Assembly: GCA_008360975.2 (NCBI GenBank)
Contig: CM039183.1
Coordinates: 47,545,850 to 47,609,849 of the forward strand
Direction of reading: 5' to 3'
DNA length: 64,000 bases
Origin: Lichenostomus cassidix
Taxonomy: Eukaryota; Chordata; Aves; Passeriformes; Meliphagidae
Below are positions 1-12,850 of this stretch, piece after piece. A program made the translations under genes and the position numbers. Position 1 is the stretch's first letter. Every line of letters begins with the position of its first letter. The notes under the pieces are model-generated. The model saw nothing but the letters and a program-made list of their open reading frames with translations, did not search any database and was not told the DNA's origin.

Positions 1-127
1 CATTGGTGGGGATGAAGCTCACAGTGTGAAGGTCACAGAGCATGAGACACATGAGACTGAATCTACCTCAGGCAATAATGCTGGCTCTCAGTGCTAACAT
101 CAACCATGGCATTAACAAGACAGCTGC

Positions 128-168
128 AAAAAAAACAAACAAACAAACAAAAAAAACCAAAAAACAAC
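128..168. repeat. A-rich (CAAA)n tract
   Basis: Irregular CAAA units within an A-rich run. On the minus strand it creates the Phe/Val-rich part of a short spurious open frame. Confidence 0.9.
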
Positions 169-3100
169 TTATATCCAGCAATAAATGATAACATAAATAC
201 CTAAGGACAGGTTGTGGGAGCCTCCTTTCTACTGTGGCTGTTGGCAGAGACTTTAGTAGCCTAAGTACCCTCATCCAGTGCCTGCCATGGCAGCTCTCTA
301 CAGTGAATATCTACCTGATCTTCTGTCTCAGTAATAGTTCATGTCTTTTAGGCAGGTGAAATATCAAAGCTTCAAGTACATAATATGGGTTTTCTTTGTG
401 GATTTATCACCCTTCCTGGCAAAATTTTTTTGCTTGAATAAGAGAGAAGCAAGTTTTTAGAATGATGCTGTATTAATGACTCTTCTAGTCTTACAGTCAC
501 CAATCCTGTCCATCTCAATCCACTTCAAATTGCAATCTAGGATGGTTTGGAACTGTCAATCTGCTGTTCAGTTCTATCTGATGTTGCACTAAACATTCCA
601 GGAGCACACAGACAAGGCTTTAGCAGATGGAGCACCACTGGACAGATGTGGTATAACAAGAATGTCTAAGCCAGTTGGTCAGCTGGTCTCTTTCCCACTG
701 TAAGAAAACACAACATTGTTATACCAAGTGTTTAGCTCCTTCCTATAAACCCTTCTTTCTTTCTTTACCATTTTCATTCTTTGCACCTCTCCTGTTTCTC
801 TCAGGATGAAATTACTTTCATATCAGCTGCATTTCAAAAATCTTGAGTTCTGCTCCTTCCATATCACATATTCAGAGAAAGGAAAAAATATGTAGTAGCA
901 GAGTTATCATTTGAGCAAAGTTCCTCCTGTACAACACAACTTAAAAAAATGGAAAAGTTAAGCAGAGGGCTTAACTTTGGAAATCCACCAATAGAACTGA
1001 ACCCATTAAGAAACAGGACAGGAATTAGTATAATTCACATTTTTCTTTTGAACATTTGTCTGTATTTCCACACACGAAGAGTGGCAAGTGCCAAGGAATT
1101 TAATGGTGTGTGCTTTAAATGGTTTCCATTAGTTTTTTTCCCTTCAGGTTGCGTGAAGTGCCTTTACTAACAAAAGGCTACAGTTGCTGCATTTTTACAG
1201 TTCAGATAAGGGCTGTGTCTAATTAACATGTTGTCTTAGTCATATTTTTAATTTGTTTCTTTATTTTATTTTAAGTTTTCAGTCAAATTATGGAAAAATA
1301 CAATATATAATGTTTATTAAACAGCTAAAATAAACAGTTAATGTATGAATTACCCATGTTACAAAATGGATGCCTAGAAATAAAAATACGTGCAGGATGT
1401 AAAATGCTACATAAACTATTTGCAAACAAAAAAAAGGGAATTCCTCCATCCCCAGATGTTAGAAGATAATATCATTAAATTTGGCACTGATAAGGCAAAC
1501 TTCATTTAAGATACTCCTATTTATATAAACAGGGTGACTTATCACAGAATCATAGATTATATATTTTCAAGTATGGAGTGCATGAAAATTCTTTTCTCTA
1601 TCATTGTGCTATTTTTTAGAATTTAAATAATTTGGCACAATCTGACCTTGTAGTTCACCAGTGTGCCATTCTCCTTTTGGGCTTCTACAAAAAAATCAAA
1701 TATTTTTAAGTACTTTTTCTCAGGAGATATTTATTTTCTAATTAAAAAAAAATAGTCCACAATTACTTCATTGTGTTTCTGGTGTAACTACAGGACCTTA
1801 AAATGTTTGTTCATTATTCATAATGTGTAGTATTTAAGCAGAGAAAATATCTTTTCCAACAAATTCCTTCTTATCCTCAGTGACATAGCACTTAAAAGTC
1901 TTTGGTTTTATTGCAGTAAATCCCAAAGTTTGCTTTCTATCATACAGCATATCCTACCTATTAGATAAAAATGGCACAAAAAACCTTCCAAAAGAAATAG
2001 AGGCAAAGGAAAGGAAGAAAGTGTTTCTCAGAAGATAATCTGTCAATTGAAACCAGAAAGGAATCATAATAGAAAAATGTTTGTAATAACCTGCAAACCG
2101 ACTGCAAAATATCTGTCCTTTCTCCTCCAGAATATCCCAAGTAAAAGTAAATTATCATTTTAGCTACTGATGCCAAATCAACCTTGGAATTTTGAACTTG
2201 TAACAGTGCTCTTCTTACATAAAAAACATGTGAGGCTTATAGGGAGAACTAGTGGGAAGGATCCCTTATGGAAACAGAGAGAATAATCTGGGAAGTTGGG
2301 AAAGGTTTTTGTCACTCAGAAAGCAGATGAAGAGGATAACAGATTTTACCTGCCCTAGCAGAGACTTGCATCTCCTTCTATAGTGTGTCATTTCCCTGAT
2401 ATTCTCTCGGTGATTTATCTGCTCAGCTTTAGCACCATAGAAAATTAAACCCAGAAAATTTTAGACCTAAGAGAAAGGTTTTCAACTTCTTATTATTTAC
2501 TAGTTGGAGCTGGTTCAGGGAAGTATGTTGCTATAGCAATATGAAAAAAAATCTCCTTGAGTTAATGTACCTTTAATTAATACACAGGGACACAAAGGGG
2601 AAGAGCAAAGCTATAAATACTGAAATGCCACATCATGTTATCTTTAAGTGACTAAACAAGATGTGTGAAGGAATAAATGTCTTTGCAAGCCATTTGCAGT
2701 TGTTCCCTGGGCTCTGTCACAAAAGGGTGCTGCTTACCTCGAAATCTTGGGACTCAGAAACCAAAGTGGAACCTGGATTCCAGCAAGCAGAAATGTTTTT
2801 ACCCCACAACTAGATTAAGAAATGTCAATGGGCAGCAACAACAACAGAATAAATTAGAACAAACAGCAAAAACTAGGTGGTAATTCACTCTGCAACCACT
2901 GTCTCCACAGAGTACTGCAAGAGGAGTTACTTTACCTATCAAAGCATAAATCACTTTTGAAGTCTGCCCTGCTCAGCCTTTTCAACTCCTGGCTCCCTTC
3001 CATTTCTCTAGATCCAGGAACATCCAAAGCTTTTCAGAAAATACCAAAGGCCATCCTATGAGGAATAGTCATAAGACTTTTCACTTACTATCTAGTAAGA

Positions 3101-6100
3101 GTTTGGTGAAATTTTCATATATGTTTCCTATTTTAATATATCACACCCATGTATTTTCCAGCCATCATACCACCCACATTAGTATGGGTGTATCTCTACG
3201 AATTAAAAAGGACTTCAGCCATATTAAGGGGGAATCTTACTACTCACTTATTCACTTAAAAATGACCAAGATTATGAAATCAATATCTCAAACCCATACA
3301 ATTATTTAAAATTCAGTATGCAAGAGGTTGATCAGAAATTGGCAGTCAGATCCAATTTAAAAACATCACAATACTTCTGTTCTATTTGAAACTGAAAACT
3401 CTTCAACTTGACCATTCAGTGTAGACCAGGAGATATCAAGGAATCAAGAATTTTTACTTACATCCATTTTCCATAATAAGAGACTGATAACATGAACTTG
3501 GTAAAAAGGCAACAAAACTTACCAAAGTATGACAACCAAGCGAAGATTGAGAAGTGATGTACGTCCTGCATCCTGTCTTCAGGAATGGTATGGGCAGGGA
3601 TTCAAGTATTAATATGGAAAAGTATTTACAAAAATGTGGTAATCAAAATTATACCTTCATATTGGCTTTTAAAATCATATTATTAGGAGTGATCTTAGCT
3701 CTTCCAGCTGTTCCATGGCTTCTGATTTCACCCAGATGCCTGATGTCACCCTCCTTATGCAGTACTTCAGGCAGACCATTGCTCACCAAAGTGATGCTTC
3801 TGCATTTGTTTTTAGGGTGGTCTGGATCTCAACCCACTGAATTTTGGGAAGTTGCTTGCTGCTGTGCATCAGCAATATAAGGCACTGCCATCCTGAACTG
3901 GTAAATTTACAGGTGTGGATGTTTTTACAGAAATGAAAGACAGTGGAGAATGAGAATCTCATAAATCTCCAAGACATGAGATACCACAGCTTCACAATTC
4001 TCCTTCTGATATACACTCATAATAAAGCAACTTCTCTCATCACATCTCAGCAAGCACAGAAGAAGAAATCTCTTTAAAAACTTTTCTTTCAGACTTTTCT
4101 TTCAGAAATTCCTCTCAAAAGAAGAACATATTTCTTGAGTTTGTCTTGATCAGCTGATTTTACATGCATTTTCAGCTGGCATTTTCAGTTGGTTGTGTAG
4201 AATGAATTTATCACTTTCAAGAAAGATATTTTCACCTTTACTTCAAGAGCAAATTACTCTCAATACGTCTTTACAGTTTTGCTGTCAAATTGTTTCATTC
4301 AGTTTCAGCAAGATCATTCAAGCTCCATGGGTTTAGCATTGAAAAGGCTCCCTTAAAAATTAATATAAAGATTTTAAAGTGAAATTTCCATTAAAATTTC
4401 CTTAAAATTTCCTGTTTTCAAGATAATGATCTTAGGTGAATGCTTTTTAAAGCAAATAACGTTTTCCCAATACATTTGTCAGTGACTATAAAAAAAATGA
4501 GACGAAAGCAAAAAATGGACAGTTAAAGGACAAACTTGCCACTAAATGTTACTGTGCAAATAATTCATTTTAAGACCAGGTGAAAATAAGAACTAATAGC
4601 CCCAAAATCCATGGGAAATGAAAACTGATGCATAAAATCTCTCCCACTTAGTGCCAATATTTCTGCTGATTTCAGGTCCTGAATAAGAAATAAAAAAAAA
4701 ATCAATCAAACACTATAATTGTCAGCCATTTTTCTTTGAATGGCATCATGGATTTTGTGCAAATCCCCATGAATAAATCCAGACCCCAGGAGACTGTAAT
4801 TATGATCCCTGCCAACCAAGGACACCCCAGGGAAAATGAATATAACATTAGGGAGACCTCCTAGAGGAAATATTTTTATGGTATTGCTACAGCTTGTTGT
4901 CAGGAGGCAGAAGAGTACACAGAAATGCTGGTATTATCATTTAGGAACATTTACTTGATAGGTTTTCCAGGTCAGCTCTGAGATCACTTGTGATCACCTA
5001 TACTTGCACAGATAACTCCCCATGTCCAGTTCTACAAGCTGAGGCTCCCTAAACACACTTGTCTTTCGTTGCTCCACACACAAGGGTTGCCCATTTAACT
5101 AAGTGCCAGAATTTGGGGGTTTTGTTGCAGAAAGGAGAAATCAGTGACAGAAAGGCACACACTGAAGTTCCTAATTAAATGGAGCCCACCTTGCACTCTG
5201 CAGACTTCACACAGCCAATGGCCCCTGGGACAGCTATCAAACCCAAAGCAATGTGCACATCCTGGGAACAATCCCACTGCAGAAACTGCCCCTTCACATC
5301 CAGAGAAGGCAACAAGCAGTCAAAAGTGATGCCTTGCAAAACTTCTTCTTCATCCGAGGCAAAATGTAATGTATTGCTTCTCAAAGCACATAGAAATCTA
5401 ACAGTGCAGGTTGTTTTTTCGAACAGCTTTTCTGGGGTACTCTGCTCATTCCCACTAGGAAGCTTGAAAGCAGAGAGAGGAGCAAACACTTAGGGATGGC
5501 CAAATACATCAGTCAACAGTAAGAATGAAAGGGCATGAATCATGTCTTTTTAGCAAGTTCATATAAGTTTTTTCCTGTTGGCTTGAAACTCTTCCCAATT
5601 AAATAATTGACTTGTAAGAAAAAAAGCTGTTGAAAAAAGCTGGAGAAACATAGTTGCCTTTGGAGACAACAGTAAGAGGTTTTTCCCCAGCAGATGGATG
5701 ATGCTTGACAGTGCTACCCTAAAAATAAATCTGTACAGAAGTAGCCACCATTACAATTTGGAGGTTATACTCCTAAATAAATGTTAGATTTTAATATGAA
5801 TTCCCTCAAATTCTTCATAAGTAATTGAGTCTGTGCCAGTTCCTATTTTTCTGTCTTCCTAATGCCAACAGAAGTATATAAAGTTCAATTTAAAAGAATG
5901 TATGATCTGAAGAAAGTTGCCATTAGAAGATGTGTGAAGCAGTTTTCAAATGACTTTTTTATGTCAGTCACTAACAGGAACTGCCAGCAGTAATTTAGGG
6001 TAATGGTGAAGAATGTGCTGTAACTGGTGGACAGAGTCAGCACCAGACCTTCCTTGTCTCCTCCACAGTCCCATCAGTGGGTGCAGAGGCAGCTGTGCCA

Positions 6101-7640
6101 CTGAGGGAAGTGAAATTCACTGTATGGGCCATTCACAGCTGGCAAATGCCCCAATATGAGATGATGGAGCCAACTGCAACATAAAACAACCCCAGGGTGC
6201 CTTCAGCTGAGCAAAGGTTAAATCAAGAATCTATGAGCACAAATATGACTTACAGCTCTTTATTCTTGGTTGTACTGCATGATGGGAAAATATACCTCAG
6301 TTTCACTCAGGGGGTTGGTATAAACATAATCAGATAATCAAAGTTCTACTGACTGAAAGGAGGAAATGACATTTCCATTCAGGGACTCTGTTTTGTCAAC
6401 CTCTGCAACAAATGACTGCATGCTAAAAATATGAGAAAAATACCAAAAGAATTATAATTTTACAGCAAAAGCATGTTCCTTACTGTTGAGTGACTAATTG
6501 ATTTTTTCTTCTCTGCAGCATAATGCAATTATTGGAAATTGCAAAGCAATAATAAAGACTCTCACAGCATAAAATGGTTAGAGGATAAGAAATCAAAGTC
6601 AGGAAAAGAATAACTGCTTGAGGCAGAGGTCATCTGTTGTGCTGTAGAATGTGCTAACTACATTAACTTTGTTGTACACTTGAAACTCTTAATTGTGAAT
6701 AAGGCCAGATGTGCATTTCCTTGAAGTTAGGTGAATTCAGAGCACTGTCAAAAAATTTTAAAAATAAGAGGATGAGAGAAGACAGAAAGCCCACAACATT
6801 ATAAAAAAAGGTTTTTCCAGTTGCTCTCCATTATCTATTTTCCATGGTCATTTTTCACACTGGAGAAAAAACATTGTCATGATAGGCAACACCTGAATCC
6901 CTGGGCAGTCATCCTTGGGTGGTTTCTGCAGTCCTCTCTTCTCCCAAACAGCGACTGTTTGATTCAGCACTGCCCTGCATTTCAATTGCCATTTATGGCT
7001 GTGCAGTCTGGCTGGAAAAGACCAAAAACACCATGAGGGAATGAATGCAGGATTATCGTTCGGCAGTATTTTGCCTACCTTTGTGCCTGAAGTAGCCTAT
7101 GGAGGAGAGGGAAAAAAGGAACTATGGCAGTGTCCTGTCAAATTATGAATGCTGCTCCTTAGGGTACTGCTCTTATCCATCCCTTCCCATTACAGAAATT
7201 ATGACATCAGAATATCAGAACCTAAGTCAAGAACCATAAGATAAAATGAATTAAATATTTTGTTGCGAAATATTGAGATGTTTAATTACTCACACTGTGA
7301 TATATTTTCTGAGTTTGACATACCTGTCTGTTGATGTTCAGACTTACTGCCTTTGGGAAAAGAATTAACATAAAAAATACAAGTATACTTAGCTGCAAAA
7401 TGGATGTTTCTGTAGGTTTTGGGGTTTTTCCCCAGTAAGCTGATATGTTTGCCTTTAAGCCATTAACAATCAAGACTTAACAGACTGCTTTTTCTAAAGC
7501 ACCTGAAAAAGCTCACCATTACTAAAATTCACATTTGCAATCCTTTTGATGCCGTTTCTCATTTTGTCTTCAAGTTTACTGAGCAACAAAAAGCCACATC
7601 AACAGGAGAGCCATAAGAAGGAAGGGATGACAGTGAAAAA
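169..7640. other. Intergenic, A+T-rich, no gene seen
   Basis: No exon, RNA gene or transposon is recognised. Open frames are at most 108 codons and show no family features. The only structure noted is an exact tandem pair of a 13-mer (CTTTTCTTTCAGA) at 4081-4106, and a short CACAGAATCATAGA at about 1543 that recalls a CR1 tail but has no CR1 body next to it. Confidence 0.7.
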
Positions 7641-7689
7641 AGTGAGTGAGTGAATGAGTGAGTGAGTGAGTGAGTGAGTGAGTGAGTGA
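7641..7689. repeat. (AGTG)n microsatellite
   Basis: About 12 tetranucleotide units of AGTG with one interruption (GAATGAG). In the minus-strand frame it gives a Ser-Leu-Thr-His repeat, which makes a spurious 123-residue open frame. Confidence 0.97.
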
Positions 7690-10600
7690 AAAAAGGCAGA
7701 TACTGGGAAAGCAAATCTTAACTTTGCAAATTGCACCAGTTTATTTGAACTTGCTTTCATGCACAGATCCAAAATTTTTGTTGCAGAAGGAATAAGCAAA
7801 ATCACCATAAAGAAAAGACAACACTGGATTGCAATTTGTAAAAAAAGTTGTTCTTGGGTGTGTTTCAAACAGACTTTTGCAGAGATATTAAGTTTAGTGG
7901 CTCCTAAGAGCCTGAAAAAGATCACTGTAATCAATGATCTGTTGTTCAGCAACATCAGCCAAAGCTGCAAAATTTAATTGCCTATATTTCTTCACTTTAG
8001 GTGACCTCACAGCTCTCTCAGCCATTCCTGCTGCCAGTTCTAATTAAAAATGTGATCAGTGTAAAAGACTTTGGGCACACATTGTTTGCCCACTCTGTCC
8101 ATCATTCCCTATGGAAAACATGAAGGTGTCCCCTGCCCCCTTGCCTTTTTGTCTGGTGGTTCTGTGTGTCTCCAGCTTTAGTTCATTCTTCAGAACTTAA
8201 AACTTCAAAACACTAGAGAAATTCAAGGTATAGTTAAGGAGCTGTTTAAATCCATTGATCAAAAATAACTAACATAGCAGTTTCTAAGCTCTCACACAGA
8301 AATCTCTAACTTCCCACTGGAGCCTGCTCTGGTCAGAGCTGCCACCATGGTCACTGGTGCAGATCAAAGGTGCACATTATCAGAGTATTTTTCATTGAAT
8401 ACTTAACCTACTTAGCCTATACTTTTAACTCCCTCAATGCATTGCACAAAGTCCTTTTGCAGGAAGAGTGTTAGAAAATTTCATTCTCACTGGCTCTTCT
8501 TTACTGATTCTTTGGGTTAAAGGCAACTCAGAAAATAACAACAGACTCCATATGAGAGTGTACAAACTCATAGGCATTACTTTAATTAAATAAGCTGCTT
8601 AGTCTGTCTTTTATTATCTTTTCTACTGAGCACAATCAGTGTTTTAACTCTGTGAGCTGGAGTTCACCTTACTATATGCTCCAGTACGTGGCTGCATTTT
8701 CATCTCCCCATGAATATTAGTAGCAGCCAAATTTAACAAAGGTTTTCACCTTTCAGTAATGTTTTCAAATACTTCAGGATTTACTTTGGTCAAGCATGCT
8801 CTTGGGGCAATGAAGCCTACTATTCATTTTATAAAGCATGGACCACATTCTGCAGTAATTTCAAAATCTAATTTTCATTTATTTCTCTTTTGTTTTAAAA
8901 ATATATATCTATAAATTTGTTTTCCTAACAGTTTATAGACAGAGACCTCTCTGGCCAGCCTGGTTTGTTTTGTAGACTACACTGATGATTAACAAATTTT
9001 TGTAGGCTACACTGACAATGTAGAAAATTAAGCAAAGGTTTTCAAAAATTATAAGTGCCAGAATGTGTTTCAAGGCACAATTCCAGGAGATTCTTCCAGC
9101 TGTGGTTGTGCATCAACAGTTTTGTACTGGATGTTCCTTTGTGCTGTTTATTAGGAACACATATCCAAGCAGTAACACATCTGAAAGGTTTTGCTGGGCA
9201 AAATATTTTCTCTTAACGTTGATCCAAACCAAAACCAGTATCTCCAGAGAGAAACCAGTCTTTGCTCTCTTGGGTTCAGAATTTCTCTTTGCTCACCTGG
9301 CTCCAGAATCACCCTCAAAGGGATTCACTCCTTACAGGTCTGGACAAGATGGTCAAAATCTCCAGAAGAAACTGATTGCATAAGGATTAAGACTAATTCT
9401 CTATGAAGAGCCCAAGCCTTGAATAAAGTCTTGAGTCGCTTTTCAGGATTTCAAGTAGTAACTTACCACCATGGGTTTGCTTCATTCTTCTAATCATTCA
9501 GTAAAGCATTTCCTGTCATTCTGACATACCATTATTGGCTTTTTTTTTTGCTGAGAGACTGTTTTTACAGTTTCTCTTATCCAATGGTCTTCCAGGGAGG
9601 AGAAGACGATTCTGAAAAGGCTGTTGAGATCTGCATTTATGGCACTGAGGTCACTACAATATGTTCTCTGGTAAATAGATAGCTCCCATTTCCAAGCCTT
9701 TCTCAATCTCATCCTCTTACAGGAAAACAAAGATAACAGAAAATATCGTCTTTGAACTGATCAGTCATTGTGTTCCATTTTCTTTTTTGTTACACTCATA
9801 ATGTTATCAATTTTATCCAAAACAAACCCTTATATGTATTCATGCACAGAAGTGGATCTGCTTCTGAAAGAAGTATTTAGGGAGGCTTGAAGTTTATTAC
9901 ACTTTCTTCTTATTATACCTAATGTAGGAGGGAATGTTTACCACAGGAATACCTAATATATAATTCAAAATTGGAATTAATTCATTTCAAAAGATACAGA
10001 GTTGAATATCACATGAAAAGGGGATTTTTTCTGGATGACTCTGACACTGACTCCTCAGTGGAGTTGCTAAAAATTAGAACACTACAATCTTTGGAAAAGC
10101 TGGAATAGGATATTCTGTATTTTTACAGATTGTGTCTCTCTACTTGGTTAACCCAAATTAATCTGCCCCTCATTAGCAGATGCTAGTTAGGTATAAATGC
10201 TTAATATGGGAAGCCATAAAAACTCTTGTCTGGTTTTGGGTTTAGATCACATGTTTTGAAAGACTCAAGTGTAAGAGAATTGAGAAAAGCTGAAAAAGCT
10301 GAAATGCAAACTCAGTGTGAGAGATCAGACACCAGCTTCTCCCAAGACTCAAGTCATTTGTTTGCAAAAGTACAAGGGAGAATGTGGTGGATTCCCATTT
10401 TGTGGATAGCATTTGTAGGTAACCACACTCCAGTGAGCTGAACCACAGAAAATGTAGATGTTTGCAAGTCTGCAGCACACTACTGTGAGCGACATAGGCA
10501 GTGGCAATCTGCGTGCCCTACTCGCCTTCTTTGTGATTGGATCATCACATCACCTCTTTTTTGCTGGAAAATAACTGGCAAAGTTTCATAATGAAGAAGA

Positions 10601-11930
10601 AAAACCCCTAGACCTCTAAAACAGAATAGGCCAGGGAACCATCAGAGCCTCTTTGCTACTGTTTAAAATGAATGTTTCACTCAGAGAGGAGATAAGAGTT
10701 GGAGCTTATCAACGCAGGGATAACTTAAAAGACTTTCTCTTCTTTGATCTTAACAAGAGCCCATTTATGCTTCTGTGCATCAGCAGTAAATTTCCTGGAA
10801 GATCCATAGCTACTGTCATTGAAGGAGCAACTGATGTTTAAAATCCTAAGCTCATGTTCATTCCTAAGCATCACTGCAGCAAGTACACTAAACTTAGGGA
10901 AACACTGCTTGGAAACATTTTACATCCATTAGTTGCTGCGGGTTTGTTATAACACTGATTTGTACACACAAATGCTGTGAGGTAACAGCAATGTCAGTAG
11001 CCCTTAAAAGAGCAGGCAGTAGTCTATCTCATCAGCTGCACAAGTTCAAATAATTACGTGGTATAGCAGGACTGAAGTTTGAACTGAGAAGTATCTCCAG
11101 ATACATTGCAAAAGGTGTGCTCAGCCACCTGCATGCTGCTTTTTTATCCATTTATTTTTATATAGCATAAAATAATAAATAAAGAGAATATCAGTAGAAT
11201 AGAAAGAGAAAAAGAAAATAATACCAAACAAAAAACCCATGGGGAATGGGAGAGGGCAAAGAGCCCCAAAACAACCAAAATCAAACACATCCCAGAAGAT
11301 TCAGCAGCTTATCAGAAGAGCTTTAAAGGGAAACGGGTATGTGCCTGAGAAGGCATATCACTGTCCTCTCAAAAATCTATCTGCAATCATAATCCCTCTT
11401 TCGGAGCAAAAAGGAATTTTCAGAGCAAAGCAGCTGTGCCATATAGGTTATCGTGATTTCTTGACTTCAGTGCAGTGATTTGTATCAGTGACAAATTGAT
11501 TCCAGACAGAAGACATGCATGCAATTGTGCCCTAAGGTTGTTACAAGAGTAAAGTTAATTATTAAAGAATTTGAGTTTAACTGATAGTTAAGTATTCAAG
11601 ATGTCATGTGAAATATTTGAGGATAAACTGGTTCATCTGATAATTGGGTTCATCTGATAATTTTGTTCTATAAGCATAACTAAGACCAAATTATCCAACA
11701 CTTTCTCAAAAATAGAAGTACATTTTACATCTACTGGTCATCTTCTGCCAAAAAAAAATAAAGTACAAACCTAAAAAGGATAAAAAATTGCTGGAAAATT
11801 TTTCTTTTTGATTTTCTTCTTTGAATTATCCAAGAGCATTAATTGTGGCTCTTGATTTTTGCTTAAATAAGTATGTGACTTCTTGGAATAACATTACTAT
11901 ACCTGTTTAGTTTTGAACCTAATAAAAATA
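7690..11930. other. Intergenic, no gene seen
   Basis: A+T-rich DNA with open frames of at most about 106 codons, none with recognisable features. A near tandem pair of a 16-mer (GGTTCATCTGATAATT) lies at 11630-11662. A duplicated block (TTGTAG-CTACACTGA) lies at about 8970-9020. Confidence 0.7.
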
Positions 11931-11974
11931 ACAAAACAAGACAAAACAAAACAAAACAAAACAAATAAAAAAAA
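11931..11974. repeat. (AAAAC)n microsatellite
   Basis: Four to five perfect AAAAC units flanked by variants, ending in an A-rich run. Confidence 0.93.
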
Positions 11975-12560
11975 GAAACTTCCTCTACCTCATCTATCAG
12001 ATAGTTGACAGGCATGAAGTCAAGAGAGCAGAGCAATATTTTCACAGTTTCCAGCAGATCACACTAGTGGTAAATATGTTGTGAACTTCAATGTATATTA
12101 CATTTCTTGCAGCTTTCTAGGTGCCTTTACAGTGTTGCCCTTTCACTGTGGAAGACAGAGTATTGTGCTTTCCATGGAAAACAAAGTGCTAGGAAAATTT
12201 TTAACTTCTCTTTAGCAATCCAAGTTTTCAAAATTGCTTGCACTTGACAGTTGTCGATTCCAGATGAACTAGCATGTAACATGTCTTGGTCTGACATATT
12301 TGTAGTTTATTTTACATCAGAGGAACTCCACTGAGGAACTCATTCAATATTATTACAAGAGAGATAAGAAGTCTGAGTTAGGGGACTTTAGTCAAACATC
12401 AAGAGCAGCAAGATGTCTGCACTTGGACTATAGATAAATGGTTTTCATAATGGATTCTATTAACTTAATTAATTTTCATGTCTAAGCAGAATATAACTAG
12501 ACATATTTGCAACTACCATCCAATTTAGCAATCACCAACCAATTTAGAAATGCAGTATTT

Positions 12561-12850
12561 CACAGAATCATAGAATCACGGAATGGTTTCTGTTGGAAGG
12601 GATCTTACCATCCAGTTCCATGCCCTCTGCCATGGGCAGGGACACCTTCCACCAACTAGGTTGTTCAGAGTCCCATCCAGCCTGGGCTGGAACACTTGTA
12701 GGGATGGAGCACTCCCAAGCTCTCTGAGCAGCCTGGTCCAGAGCCTCACTACCCTCACAATGAAGAATTTCTTCCTAACATCTTATCTAAACTTGCCCTC
12801 TTTCAGTTTAAATCCGTTGCCCCTTTTCCTATCACTGCATGCCTTTGTGT
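12561..12850 (-). mobile_element. CR1 LINE, 5'-truncated 3' end
   Basis: Read on the plus strand it starts CACAGAATCATAGAATCACG, the reverse complement of the ATTCTATG repeat that ends avian CR1 elements. It continues with the typical CR1 3' region: a GGAAGGGATCTTACCATC block, a block around CAGCCTGGGCTGGAACACTT, and a TTCTTCCTAACATCTTATCT block, which is the standard CR1 3' end in antisense. CR1 is a non-LTR retrotransposon of birds and other sauropsids; copies are usually truncated at the 5' side as here. No functional open frame is left. The antisense open frame over it is only a shadow of this element. Confidence 0.95.

Noticed and set aside
1543..1556. CACAGAATCATAGA as a CR1 tail
   Set aside because: Only about 14 bp match and no CR1 body follows.
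5095..5493. Overlapping open frames of 60-104 codons on both strands
   Set aside because: They are a compositional effect; no domain, splice structure or transposon similarity is seen.
7599..7970. 123-residue minus-strand open frame
   Set aside because: It starts in ordinary intergenic DNA and includes a Ser-Leu-Thr-His repeat made by the AGTG microsatellite.
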